Of a stretch of DNA of 64,000 bases, positions 25,775 through 34,574 are shown piece by piece (the stretch's first letter is position 1; the number at the start of each line of letters is the position of its first letter). The notes beneath the pieces are model-generated. The model did not search any database. It was not told the DNA's origin and worked only from the letters and a program-made list of their open reading frames with translations. Location of the stretch: contig NZ_VFIO01000004.1 in assembly GCF_007858365.1 (NCBI RefSeq), positions 1 through 64,000 on the forward strand, written 5' to 3'. Position numbers and translations under genes: made by a program. Origin of the DNA: Pseudomonas saxonica. Lineage in GTDB: Bacteria; Pseudomonadota; Gammaproteobacteria; Pseudomonadales; Pseudomonadaceae.

Positions 25775-27343
25775 TCAGTCTTCAAACAAAATGGGGCAGT
25801 TCGCAGCGCCTTCCAGCTTTTTCAGTTCCTCCACCACCTGCGGGCGTGCGCCTCGCAAGGTCAGGCTGCGCCCCATCTCACGCAGCCGCCTGGCCTCCTG
25901 ATGGAGCATTTCAACCCCCGAATAATCGATAAAGTTGATGTGCTGCGCTTCAATCACCACCCGCTTTCCCTGCGTACGTTGCAGGCGCACTTGCAAATAA
26001 TGGGCGGCACCAAAAAAAATCGAACCGCCGACTCGCAATACCTCATCATCCCCCTCCCGCCAGCGCTGAATGCGAGGCCGTGACGTGCGTTTGAGATAGA
26101 AAAACAGCGAGGCCAACACCCCGGCATAAATCGCCGTTTGCAGCTCCAGCAACAAAGTGGCCACACACGTCAGCGCCATGACCGCGAACTCGGCCCGGCT
26201 AACCCGCCACAGCGCGCGAATGCCACGGGTGTCCACCAGCCCCCAGCTGATCAACAAGATGCCGCCCGCCATGGCCGGAATCGGGATATGAGCAATCAGT
26301 TTTGCCCCGGTGACGGCAAACAAAGCCACCCACAGCGCTGAAAACACCCCGGCCAGCGGCGACCGGGCACCGGCCTCAAAGCTCAACCCTGAACGGGTAA
26401 AGGAGCCTGAAGACAGGTACCCGGAGAACAGTGCACCGACAACATTGGATAAACCCTGTGCGCGAATTTCCTGATTGGCATCGAGCATTTGTTGCGAACG
26501 CGCGGCTAACGAGCGTGCAATCGACAAGCTGGTCACCAGCCCCAGCATCCCCACCGCCACTGCACTGGGCAGCAGGCGCAGTATGGCCTCCAGATCCAGT
26601 GGCAACGGGCTGAAGGGCGGCAGGCTTGCGACAAACGACTGCACCAGCCGTACATGCCCAAACACCTGCGGCCAACACCACACCACCAGGCTGGCACTGA
26701 CCAGCGCAATCATTAAGCCCGGCCAGCGCGGCAGCCAGCGCTTGAACACCACCCCCACCAGCAGTGTTGCCAGCGCCAATCCCAGCGAAGCCGAATCAAA
26801 CTCGCGTATATGGGCAAGCAGTGTCATCAAGCTGTCGAGGGCGGTTGCTTTACCCGGTATGTCCAGCCCCAGCGCATTGGGTAACTGGCCCAAGGCGATC
26901 ACCACGGCGGCACCCAACGTGAATCCAAGTACCACTGAGTGCGAGACAAAATTGGCCAACGCGCCAAACTTGAGCAGGCCCATCAGCCACTGAAAAATAC
27001 CGGCCAAAAACGTCAGCAGCAGGATCAAGCCAATGTAATCCTGCGAGCCGGGCACCGCCATCGGGCTGACGCTGGCGAACAGCACGATCGAGATCGCCGC
27101 CGTGGGGCCGCAAATCAAATGCCACGAAGAGCCCCACAGGCAGGCAATGATCACCGGCACAATCGCCGCATACAGCCCGTATTCTGGAGGTAACCCGGCA
27201 ATCAGCGCATAGGCGATAGATTGCGGCAACGCCAGAATCGCCCCGCTCAGACCTACGACCGCATCACGGCCAACGCTGGCGCGGGTTTGCTTGGGCAACC
27301 ACGATAAAAATGGCAGGATGTCAGCGCGGTTGGGCCAGGCCAT
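25775..27343 (-). CDS. SulP family inorganic anion transporter
   Basis: 522 residues from the ATG at 27343; an ATG at 27361 is also possible. The open frame continues further upstream but that part looks non-coding. About 10-12 membrane helices with the SulP signature ALPQSIAYALIAGLPPEYGLYAA, followed by a cytoplasmic STAS domain (VVIEAQHINFIDYSGVEMLHQEARRL). Transports sulfate, bicarbonate or another anion; the substrate is not determined. It is divergent from the dioxygenase-like gene. Confidence 0.88.
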   Translation of the reverse strand: MAWPNRADILPFLSWLPKQTRASVGRDAVVGLSGAILALPQSIAYALIAGLPPEYGLYAAIVPVIIACLWGSSWHLICGPTAAISIVLFASVSPMAVPGSQDYIGLILLLTFLAGIFQWLMGLLKFGALANFVSHSVVLGFTLGAAVVIALGQLPNALGLDIPGKATALDSLMTLLAHIREFDSASLGLALATLLVGVVFKRWLPRWPGLMIALVSASLVVWCWPQVFGHVRLVQSFVASLPPFSPLPLDLEAILRLLPSAVAVGMLGLVTSLSIARSLAARSQQMLDANQEIRAQGLSNVVGALFSGYLSSGSFTRSGLSFEAGARSPLAGVFSALWVALFAVTGAKLIAHIPIPAMAGGILLISWGLVDTRGIRALWRVSRAEFAVMALTCVATLLLELQTAIYAGVLASLFFYLKRTSRPRIQRWREGDDEVLRVGGSIFFGAAHYLQVRLQRTQGKRVVIEAQHINFIDYSGVEMLHQEARRLREMGRSLTLRGARPQVVEELKKLEGAANCPILFED

Positions 27344-27421
27344 AAGGGTCTCGTTAAACATATTCAGGCAGAACCCTATCATGCGCCAACGCTTGTATGG
27401 GTTCACGATCCAGAGGTGAAC

Positions 27422-27748
27422 ATGCACCGAATCAAGGGTTACCACGCGCACATCTATTTCGACGCCTCCACCCTCGAACAGGCACGCGCCATGTGCGAAG
27501 AGGCCGCGCTGCTCTTTGGCGTCACCCAGGGCCGGGTCCACCAGCGCCCGGTCGGCCCGCACCCGGACTGGAGCTGCCAACTGGCCTTCGGCCCCGAATT
27601 GATCACCGTGATGTTGCCGTGGCTGGCGCTTAATCGGCATGGGCTGGTGGTGTTCCTGCACCCTGAAACCGGTCACGATCTACTCGACCACACCGACCAT
27701 GCCATCTGGATGGGTGCGATTCGGCCGTTGAATCTGTCTATTTTTTAA
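27422..27748 (+). CDS. DOPA 4,5-dioxygenase family protein
   Basis: 108 residues from the ATG at 27422, which follows AGAGGTG. The conserved YHAHIYFD motif near the N-terminus and the HPDWSCQLAF and LVVFLHPETGHDLLDHTDHAIWMG blocks are typical of this small family, named after a fungal DOPA ring-cleaving enzyme. The bacterial role is not known. Confidence 0.88.
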   Translation: MHRIKGYHAHIYFDASTLEQARAMCEEAALLFGVTQGRVHQRPVGPHPDWSCQLAFGPELITVMLPWLALNRHGLVVFLHPETGHDLLDHTDHAIWMGAIRPLNLSIF

Positions 27749-28059
27749 CCAGCCGCACACCCTTTCAAAATTTTTTTCGCCCGGTAAAACGCCCGTCTTT
27801 CCCTACCAACCGCAAATCTCTGATAGCCCCAGCCTATAACGGCTGAACGTTGATCATGGCCATGTGTCATACCCTCCCATGAGCTAACGTATTAGACGCG
27901 TAGCCGTGGGCAGCGATTAGTTCTAAAAAGCCATTTATGTTTAACTTGAATGCTTGTTCAAGTTAAACCGGTGGTCCGCTGCCCGCTCATAACAGGAGGC
28001 TAACCTTTGCCGAATTTGCTCTTTTTGCCCGCGTTTTACCTTTACAAGGTGCACATCCA
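27749..28059. other. Intergenic leader of betT
   Basis: 311 bases ahead of betT. Apart from the perfect dyad at 27939-27968 I see no gene and no other strong structure. Confidence 0.5.
27939..27968. promoter_or_regulatory. Perfect 12-bp dyad upstream of betT, candidate operator
   Basis: GTTTAACTTGAA, six bases, then TTCAAGTTAAAC: a perfect 12-bp inverted repeat about 92 bases before betT. The inner TTGAA...TTCAA core suits a TetR-type dimer such as the choline-responsive repressor BetI, but the regulator gene is not in this window, so the assignment is inference. Confidence 0.55.
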
Positions 28060-30057
28060 ATGAGTGCCCCAAGCACGTCTGAGACGTCTGTCATACGCAT
28101 GAACCCGCCGGTGTTTTACTTTGCTGCCGCGTTCATTCTGATCTTCGGTGTGGTGGTGATCTCCATGCCCGCAGCGGCCGGTGAATGGCTGCTGGCTGCA
28201 CAAAACTGGGCGGCCAATACGGTCGGCTGGTACTACATGCTAGCGATGACCCTGTATCTGATCTTCGTGGTCGTCACCGCCTTGTCCGGCTACGGCAAGA
28301 TCAAGCTCGGTGCCGACCACGACGAACCTGAGTTCAGTTACCTGTCCTGGGCGGGGATGTTGTTCGCCGCCGGGATCAGCATCACGCTGTTTTTCTTCTG
28401 TGTCTCTGAACCTCTGACCCACATGCTCGCCCCGCCCCAAGGGCCAGCCGGTACGTCAGAAGCTGCACGCCAGGGCATGCAGCTTCTGTTCTTGCACTGG
28501 GGTCTGCATGGCTGGGGCGTGTTTGCCTTTGTCGGCATGGCGCTGGCGTACTTTGCCTACCGTCATAACCTGCCGTTGGCCCTGCGTTCGGCGCTGTACC
28601 CGCTGATTGGCAAACGTATCAACGGCCCCATCGGTTACGCCGTGGACGGCTTTGGCATCATCGCCACGGTGTTCGGGCTGGGCGCGGACATGGGCTTTGG
28701 GGTGTTGCACCTCAATTCTGGCCTCGACTACCTGTTTGGTATTCCGCATACCCAATGGATACAGGTCGGCTTAATCACCCTGATGATGGGCGCGGCCATT
28801 CTGGTGGCCATTGCCGGCGTCGATAAAGGCGTACGGGTGATGTCCGACATCAACATGCTGCTGGCCTGTGCGCTGCTGCTGTTTGTGTTGTTCGCAGGGC
28901 CGACCCAACATTTGCTCAACACCCTGATCCAGAACATCGGCGATTACTTGGGCGCATTGCCCGTGAAGAGTTTCGATGTGTATGCCTATAACAAACCAAG
29001 CGATTGGCTGGGCGGCTGGACGGTGTTCTATTGGGCCTGGTGGATTGCATGGTCGCCGTTTGTGGGCCTGTTTATTGCGCGTATTTCCCGTGGCCGCACC
29101 ATCCGCGAGTTCGTCTTTGGCGTGTTGCTGATTCCGCTGGGCTTTACGTTGGCGTGGATGTCGATCTTCGGCAACAGTGCCATCGATCAAGTGCTCAACC
29201 ACGGCATGGTTGCCTTGGGCCAGTCGGCCATTGATGACCCGTCGCGCACCCTGTACTTGCTGCTGGAAACCTATCCGTGGAGCAAAACCGTGATCGCCGT
29301 GACGGTGTTCATCAGTTTTGTGTTCTTCGTGACCTCGGCCGACTCTGGCACCGTGGTGCTGTCTACCTTGTCGGCGCGTGGCAATAATGCTGACGAAGAC
29401 GGCCCGAAATGGCTGCGGGTATTCTGGGGCGCAATGACGGCGCTGGTGACCAGTGCACTGTTGTTCTCGGGCAGCATCGACGCGCTTAAGTCGGCGGTCG
29501 TGCTGACGTCGCTGCCGTTCTCGTTGATTCTTTTGCTGATGATGTGGGGGCTGCACAAAGCGTTCTACCTTGAGTCGCAGAAGAAAATCGCTCAGACGCA
29601 CTCATTGGCGCCCGTGTCTCACTCGCGCCGTGGCGGCTGGCGTCAGCGCTTGAGCCAGGCCGTGCACTTCCCGTCACGTGACGAGGTGTACCGCTTTATG
29701 GACTCCACCGTGCGCCCGGCCATTGAAGAGGTGAGCGCGGTGTTCCGCGAAAAAGGCTTGAGCGTTGTCACCCAGCCGGACCCGGCCAACGACAATGTCA
29801 GTCTGGAGATTGGTCATGGCGAGGAGCACCCGTTCATCTACCAGGTACAGATGCGCGGTTACTTCACACCGTCGTTCGCACGCGGTGGCTTTGGTAAAAA
29901 AGAGCAACTGCGCAACCGCCGTTATTACCGGGCGGAAGTGCATTTGGCCGAAGGCAGTCAGGACTATGACCTGACGGGCTATACCAAAGAGCAAATCATC
30001 AACGACATCCTCGACCAGTACGAGCGGCATATGCAGTTCTTGCACTTGGTGCGTTGA
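28060..30057 (+). CDS. betT: BCCT family choline transporter BetT
   Basis: 665 residues. Twelve membrane helices with the BCCT tryptophan-rich motif (WTVFYWAWWIAWSPFVGLFIARISRGRT). The long cytoplasmic tail (about residues 510-665) is typical of the osmotically responsive BetT, not of short BCCT carriers. It imports choline, the precursor of glycine betaine, using an ion gradient. The perfect dyad at 27939-27968 lies in its promoter region. Confidence 0.92.
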   Translation: MSAPSTSETSVIRMNPPVFYFAAAFILIFGVVVISMPAAAGEWLLAAQNWAANTVGWYYMLAMTLYLIFVVVTALSGYGKIKLGADHDEPEFSYLSWAGMLFAAGISITLFFFCVSEPLTHMLAPPQGPAGTSEAARQGMQLLFLHWGLHGWGVFAFVGMALAYFAYRHNLPLALRSALYPLIGKRINGPIGYAVDGFGIIATVFGLGADMGFGVLHLNSGLDYLFGIPHTQWIQVGLITLMMGAAILVAIAGVDKGVRVMSDINMLLACALLLFVLFAGPTQHLLNTLIQNIGDYLGALPVKSFDVYAYNKPSDWLGGWTVFYWAWWIAWSPFVGLFIARISRGRTIREFVFGVLLIPLGFTLAWMSIFGNSAIDQVLNHGMVALGQSAIDDPSRTLYLLLETYPWSKTVIAVTVFISFVFFVTSADSGTVVLSTLSARGNNADEDGPKWLRVFWGAMTALVTSALLFSGSIDALKSAVVLTSLPFSLILLLMMWGLHKAFYLESQKKIAQTHSLAPVSHSRRGGWRQRLSQAVHFPSRDEVYRFMDSTVRPAIEEVSAVFREKGLSVVTQPDPANDNVSLEIGHGEEHPFIYQVQMRGYFTPSFARGGFGKKEQLRNRRYYRAEVHLAEGSQDYDLTGYTKEQIINDILDQYERHMQFLHLVR

Positions 30058-30068
30058 GGTAACGGCTG

Positions 30069-30213
30069 ACCCTCACCCCAACCCTCTCCCAAAGGGAGAG
30101 GGGGCTGATCGATGTGTTTTTGGATTCAGCGCATGGGCTTCAGATTGCCGACGGTTTTGGCCATTCGCCCATCGAGTCCCCTCTCCCTCTGGGAGAGCGC
30201 TAGGGTGAGGGCT
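30069..30213. repeat. CTCTCCC palindromic repeat, locus 2
   Basis: Left end CCTCACCCCAACCCTCTCC is identical to locus 1 for about 37 bases. The right end reads CCCCTCTCCCTCTGGGAGAG and then GCTAGGGTGAGGG, the inverse of the left. The inner sequence differs from locus 1. It follows betT by 11 bases. Confidence 0.85.
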
Positions 30214-30404
30214 GGCGACAGACCCTTCCCTGACTTGTGTGGGACACGGCTCGGCCTGTGTAGGGCCTATTGTGGCGTCAGAGGCGGCCTGCCTATAGTC
30301 CGCCGTCGCTGACAATCAGCGATCAGGCGTGCAAGCCTGCACCTACCAATTTCAACTTTCCGTCACGCTTGATAGGCTCTGCGCCTGCAACTTGCGTTAT
30401 GGCA

Positions 30405-30536
30405 GTTGTGCGCGGGAGATCCTCGGGTCTGCCGGGTGGGTAGGTAACCGGTCTTGCACACCCGCGCACAACGGCCACCCACTTTCTGCGTGCAAGCTGA
30501 TTGAAGTGGCTCCTTTTTATTATTAGGAGTTAGACC
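30405..30536 (+). promoter_or_regulatory. Candidate structured RNA leader of the small gene at 30537
   Basis: Several stems lie in a row. A perfect 12-bp helix, GTTGTGCGCGGG (30405-30416) with CCCGCGCACAAC (30461-30472), encloses 44 bases. Next is CCACTT (30479-30484) with AAGTGG (30504-30509), followed by CTCCTTTTTATTATT, which looks like an intrinsic terminator. Finally CTCC (30510-30513) can pair with the GGAG ribosome site at 30526-30529. The layout suits control of termination or of ribosome access. A smaller hairpin, TCGCTGA-CAA-TCAGCGA, lies upstream at 30306-30322. I recall similar leaders before small proteins in other Pseudomonas genomes, but cannot verify this here. Confidence 0.5.
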
Positions 30537-30794
30537 ATGTCGCATTACCTTCCACAAACCGACAACCCCGCCGATTCAAACGTTTTATTGATCGATACCC
30601 GTGCCCCGCTTCACGCCCTGCTGGCGTGCGCAGAACAGCGCATTCAGGCGGCCAAGAATCTGCTGCGCTGCCTCTCACACATAAACGCTTACAGCAGCGA
30701 CCCCCACGATTTGAGCGCCGTGTGCGAGGCCTCCTCACTGTTGCTGCAAGAAGGCTGCGATGTGCTGGGGGTTCTGGTCATGCGAGAAATGTAA
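30537..30794 (+). CDS. Small protein, DUF3077/DUF6124-like
   Basis: 85 residues, no signal peptide or membrane helix. The central LHALLACAEQRIQAAKNLLRCL and the C-terminal LSAVCEASSLLLQEGCDVLGVL are amphipathic helices of the kind seen in small Pseudomonas-restricted families (DUF3077 or DUF6124); I cannot decide which. The ATG follows AGGAG at good spacing, and a structured leader precedes it. Function unknown. Confidence 0.6.
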   Translation: MSHYLPQTDNPADSNVLLIDTRAPLHALLACAEQRIQAAKNLLRCLSHINAYSSDPHDLSAVCEASSLLLQEGCDVLGVLVMREM

Positions 30795-30802
30795 CGTCAG
30801 GC

Positions 30803-31456
30803 TCAAGCGGTTGCGACAAAAGCCCGGTGCATGTCTGCCAACGTCTCGAAATGATACGTGGGCGCAAACGAACTCAACTCTTCAAAGCTGCCAAAACCGT
30901 AGCCCACGGCGGCCGCGTCCATGCCGTTGTCCCGCGCACCGATCAGATCGTGCTTGCGGTCGCCGATCATCAAGGTGTGTGCCGGGTCGAGGCCTTCGAG
31001 GGTCATCAGGTGCTTGATCAGCTCCACCTTGTTGGTGCGGGTGCCGTCCAGCTCACTGCCGTAAATGACCTTGAAATGCTTGCCAAAGTCGAAATGACGG
31101 GCAATTTCACGCGCGTAAATCTGCGGCTTGGAGGTGGCAATAAACAGGTTACGACCCTGCTCATTCAACGCTTCAAGCAACGGCGTAATGCCTTCAAACA
31201 CCTGATTCTCATACAGCCCGGTCACCGCGAAACGCTCGCGGTAATACCCCACCGCTTCCCACGCCTGCGCTTCAGTGAAGGCATAGAACTCCATGAAGGC
31301 TTGCAACAGCGGCGGGCCAATAAAGTGCTCCAGCCGGGTCAGATCAGGCTCTTCGATGCCCATTTTGCTCAAGGCAAACTGGATCGAACGGGTGATCCCC
31401 TCACGTGGGTCGGTGAGGGTGCCATCGAGGTCGAACAAAACGTTTTGATAGTGCAT
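30803..31456 (-). CDS. HAD family hydrolase, phosphoglycolate-phosphatase-like
   Basis: 217 residues from the ATG at 31456 with GGAG at correct spacing. Motif I FDLDGTLTDPREG, motif II LFIATSKPQ, motif III Lys in the TNKVELIKH segment, motif IV MIGDRKHDLIGARDNGMDAAAVGYG. The alpha-helical cap is that of subclass IA (Gph-like). The substrate is not certain. The carbonic anhydrase-like gene starts upstream on the same strand, with 21 bases between them. Confidence 0.87.
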   Translation of the reverse strand: MHYQNVLFDLDGTLTDPREGITRSIQFALSKMGIEEPDLTRLEHFIGPPLLQAFMEFYAFTEAQAWEAVGYYRERFAVTGLYENQVFEGITPLLEALNEQGRNLFIATSKPQIYAREIARHFDFGKHFKVIYGSELDGTRTNKVELIKHLMTLEGLDPAHTLMIGDRKHDLIGARDNGMDAAAVGYGFGSFEELSSFAPTYHFETLADMHRAFVATA

Positions 31457-31477
31457 GCAGGGCTCCAAAAAATGCGT

Positions 31478-32026
31478 TTAAACCGGCTGGTCGTAGCCTT
31501 CGGCCAGATGCTGATCTTTGAGTTTCACGTAATTGCCCGCACTGTAGGTGAAGAAGGCCTTTTCTTTGTCGCTCAGCGCGCGCACCTGTTTGGCCGGGCT
31601 GCCCACATACAGAAACCCGCTGACCAGACGCTTGCCCGGTGGCACCAGGCTGCCCGCGCCCACGATCACGTCATCTTCAATCACCGCACCGTCCATCACA
31701 ATGCTGCCCATGCCGATCAAAATACGGCTGCCGACGGTGCAGCCGTGCAACATCACTTTGTGGGCGATGGTCACGTCATCGCCGATCAATAACGGGAAAC
31801 CCTCAGGATTGAAGGGCCCGGCATGGGTGATATGCAGCACACAGCCGTCTTGCACACTGGTGCGCGCCCCGATACGGATGCGGTGCATGTCGCCACGAAT
31901 AACGGTCAGCGGCCAGACCGAACTGTCGCTGCCAATCTCGACGTCGCCTATCACCACGGCCGAGCGGTCAACGAAGACGCGCTCACCCAAGGCCGGTGTG
32001 TGCTGCTGAAATGGACGAATGGACAC
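31478..32026 (-). CDS. Gamma carbonic anhydrase family protein (left-handed beta helix)
   Basis: 182 residues built of hexapeptide repeats (VVIGDVEIGSDSSVWPLTVIRGD) with the zinc-binding histidines of the gamma class in VLHITH, TIAHKVMLHG. The C-terminal helix (DKEKAFFTYSAGNYVKL) packs on the trimer. Close to YrdA/PaaY; actual carbonic anhydrase or thioesterase activity is not shown by sequence. Confidence 0.9.
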   Translation of the reverse strand: MSIRPFQQHTPALGERVFVDRSAVVIGDVEIGSDSSVWPLTVIRGDMHRIRIGARTSVQDGCVLHITHAGPFNPEGFPLLIGDDVTIAHKVMLHGCTVGSRILIGMGSIVMDGAVIEDDVIVGAGSLVPPGKRLVSGFLYVGSPAKQVRALSDKEKAFFTYSAGNYVKLKDQHLAEGYDQPV

Positions 32027-32127
32027 AAATAGCTTCCTTCTTTAGCCGTAATAGGGCGTTGCAATGCTGCGTGCAACGACGATTGTAATTAAGATGGCCC
32101 AATGTTTCTTCCAGCCAAGGTGCCAAC

Positions 32128-34179
32128 GTGAGCGAGAACAACCCTCTTTTGCAGCCCTACGACCTGCCGCCGTTCTCGGCGATCCGTCCTGAGCACGTAC
32201 AGCCGGCCATCGAGCAGATCCTCGCCGACAACCGCGCCGGCATTCAAAACATCCTTGCCGACCAAGGCCAAAACCCTACGTGGGCGGGTCTGGTGCTGGC
32301 CATGGACGAGCTGAACGACCGTCTGGGCGCAGCCTGGAGCCCGGTTAGCCACCTCAATGCGGTGTGCAACAGCGCAGAACTTCGTGAAGCCTATGAGGCT
32401 TGCCTGCCGGCGTTGAGCGCTTACTCCACCGAGATGGGCCAGAACCGCGCGTTGTTCCAAGCCTTTGAAGCGCTGGCCCACAGCCCGCAGGTGGCTGATT
32501 TCGATCAGGCCCAACTGACCATCCTTGAGCACTCGCTGCGTGACTTCCGCCTGTCGGGCATTGACCTGCCTGAGGCCGAGCAAAAGCGTTACGCCCAGGT
32601 GCAGAGCAAACTGTCCGAACTGGGCAGCAAGTTTTCCAACCAACTGTTGGACGCCACTCAAGCCTGGACCAAGCACATCACGGATGAAGCCGCGCTGGCG
32701 GGCCTGACCGATTCGGCCAAGGCACAAATGGCTGCGGCAGCTCAAGCCAAAGGTCTGGATGGCTGGCTGATCACCCTCGAATTCCCAAGCTACTACCCGG
32801 TCATGACGTACGCCGAAGACCGCGCCCTGCGCGAAGAAGTCTACGCTGCGTACTGCACCCGTGCGTCGGACCAAGGCCCGAATGCGGGCACGTTCGACAA
32901 TGGCCCGGTCATGGAAGAAATTCTCGACCTGCGTCAGGAACTGGCAAAACTGCTTGGCTTCGGCAGTTTTGCTGAATTGAGTCTGGCCACCAAAATGGCC
33001 GAGACGCCGGATCAGGTACTGACCTTCCTGCGCGACCTCGCCAAGAAGAGCAAGCCCTTCGCTGCCCGCGACCTTGAACAGTTACAAGCCTACGCCACCG
33101 AACAGGGTTGCCCGGAGCTGAAAAGCTGGGACGTTGGCTTCTATGGCGAGAAGTTGCGCGAGCAGCGTTACAGCGTGTCGCAAGAAACCTTGCGCGCCTA
33201 CTTCCCGATCGACAAGGTACTGAGCGGCCTGTTTGACATCGTGCATACGCTGTACGGCATCGACATCGTTGAACTCAAGGGCTTTGACAGCTGGCATCCG
33301 GACGTTCGCCTCTTCGAAATAAAGGAAAACGGCCAGCACATCGGGCGTTTCTTCTTTGACCTGTATGCCCGCGCCAACAAACGTGGCGGCGCATGGATGG
33401 ACGGCGCCCGCGACCGCCGTCGCACCGTGGCGGGTGTGTTGCAGAGCCCGGTGGCCAACCTGGTGTGCAACTTCACCCCGGCTGTTGCAGGCAAGCCTGC
33501 GCTGCTGACCCACGATGAAGTGACCACCTTGTTCCACGAGTTTGGTCATGGCCTGCACCACATGCTGACCGAAATCGAACACGCGGGCGTGTCGGGTATC
33601 AACGGCGTGGCCTGGGATGCGGTCGAGTTGCCAAGCCAGTTCATGGAAAACTGGTGCTGGGAGCCTGAAGGCCTGGCGTTGATCTCCAGCCATTACGAAA
33701 CCGGCGAAGCACTGCCTAAAGACTTGCTGGACAAGATGCTGGCCGCCAAAAACTTCCAGTCCGGGCTGATGATGGTTCGCCAGCTGGAATTTTCGCTGTT
33801 CGACTTCGAACTGCACGCCACCCACGGTGACGGTCGCAGCGTGGCCCAGGTGCTCGATGGCATCCGCGACGAAGTGTCGGTGATGCGTCCGCCAGCCTAT
33901 AACCGCTTCCCGAACAGCTTTGCGCACATTTTCGCGGGTGGCTACGCGGCGGGTTACTACAGCTACAAGTGGGCTGAAGTGCTGTCGGCGGATGCGTTTT
34001 CGCGCTTTGAAGAAGAAGGTGTGTTCAACCCGCACACGGGCAAGGCTTTCCGCCAGGCCATTCTGGCCCGTGGTGGCTCGAAAGCACCGATGGAACTGTT
34101 CAAGGACTTCCGTGGGCGTGAGCCGTCGATTGACGCACTGTTGCGCCACAGCGGCCTGACCGAGGACGCCGCGGTATGA
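32128..34179 (+). CDS. prlC: Oligopeptidase A
   Basis: 683 residues, the normal length. The M3A zinc motif LFHEFGHGLHHML and the downstream Glu (WDAVELPSQFMENW) are present. It is a cytoplasmic metallopeptidase that degrades short peptides and cleaved signal peptides. The start is GTG at 32128. The zinc-ribbon gene yheV overlaps its stop by 4 bases, an arrangement common in gammaproteobacteria. Confidence 0.96.
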   Translation: MSENNPLLQPYDLPPFSAIRPEHVQPAIEQILADNRAGIQNILADQGQNPTWAGLVLAMDELNDRLGAAWSPVSHLNAVCNSAELREAYEACLPALSAYSTEMGQNRALFQAFEALAHSPQVADFDQAQLTILEHSLRDFRLSGIDLPEAEQKRYAQVQSKLSELGSKFSNQLLDATQAWTKHITDEAALAGLTDSAKAQMAAAAQAKGLDGWLITLEFPSYYPVMTYAEDRALREEVYAAYCTRASDQGPNAGTFDNGPVMEEILDLRQELAKLLGFGSFAELSLATKMAETPDQVLTFLRDLAKKSKPFAARDLEQLQAYATEQGCPELKSWDVGFYGEKLREQRYSVSQETLRAYFPIDKVLSGLFDIVHTLYGIDIVELKGFDSWHPDVRLFEIKENGQHIGRFFFDLYARANKRGGAWMDGARDRRRTVAGVLQSPVANLVCNFTPAVAGKPALLTHDEVTTLFHEFGHGLHHMLTEIEHAGVSGINGVAWDAVELPSQFMENWCWEPEGLALISSHYETGEALPKDLLDKMLAAKNFQSGLMMVRQLEFSLFDFELHATHGDGRSVAQVLDGIRDEVSVMRPPAYNRFPNSFAHIFAGGYAAGYYSYKWAEVLSADAFSRFEEEGVFNPHTGKAFRQAILARGGSKAPMELFKDFRGREPSIDALLRHSGLTEDAAV

Positions 34180-34454
34180 GTGAGGCCCCTGTGCACGTGA
34201 CTAAAAAGCGCTTTATCGCCGGGGCTGTTTGCCCGGCGTGCAGCGAGCCTGACAAGTTGATGATGTGGAACGAAGACGACGTACCGCACCGCGAATGCGT
34301 GGCCTGCGGTTATTCGGATACGTTGAATGAGCAGGGTTTGTCGGTGCCCAAGGAATTGGGTACGCGGGTGAACGTATCGGCATTGAAAAAAACGCCGGAC
34401 CCGAAGGTGCAAGCAGTGCAGTTTTTTCCGAATCCGAAGCTGAAAAAGCCTTAA
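34176..34454 (+). CDS. yheV: YheV family putative zinc ribbon protein
   Basis: 92 residues. Four cysteines in two pairs (CPACSEPD and CVACGYSD) make a zinc ribbon, followed by a basic tail. It overlaps prlC by ATGA, so the two are co-translated. Molecular role is unknown. Confidence 0.9.
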   Translation: MSEAPVHVTKKRFIAGAVCPACSEPDKLMMWNEDDVPHRECVACGYSDTLNEQGLSVPKELGTRVNVSALKKTPDPKVQAVQFFPNPKLKKP

Positions 34455-34463
34455 ACGTTAAAA

Positions 34464-34568
34464 GCCCCTCACCCTAGCCCTCTCCCGGAGGGAGAGGGGA
34501 CTAAAGGCAAAAAGCAGATTTGCGCAGCACCCCCTATCAGCTCCCTCTCCCTTTGGGAGAGGGTGCTT
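34464..34568. repeat. CTCTCCC palindromic repeat, locus 3
   Basis: Reads CCCCTCACCCTAGCCCTCTC at the left and ends in CCCTCTCCCTTTGGGAGAGG. The inner part GGACTAAAGGCAAAAAGCAG and the following ATTTGCGCA are close to the reverse complement of the core in locus 1. So this copy is inserted in the opposite orientation. It fills the gap between the convergent yheV and cysA genes and likely terminates both. Confidence 0.88.
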
Positions 34569-34574
34569 TTGCTC

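Noticed and set aside
30626-31792. 388-codon plus-strand open frame over the HAD and carbonic anhydrase genes
   Set aside because: Both minus-strand genes have full family motifs and ribosome sites; this frame has neither.
33082-34149. 355-codon open frame opposite prlC
   Set aside because: Antisense shadow of prlC; no family pattern in the translation.
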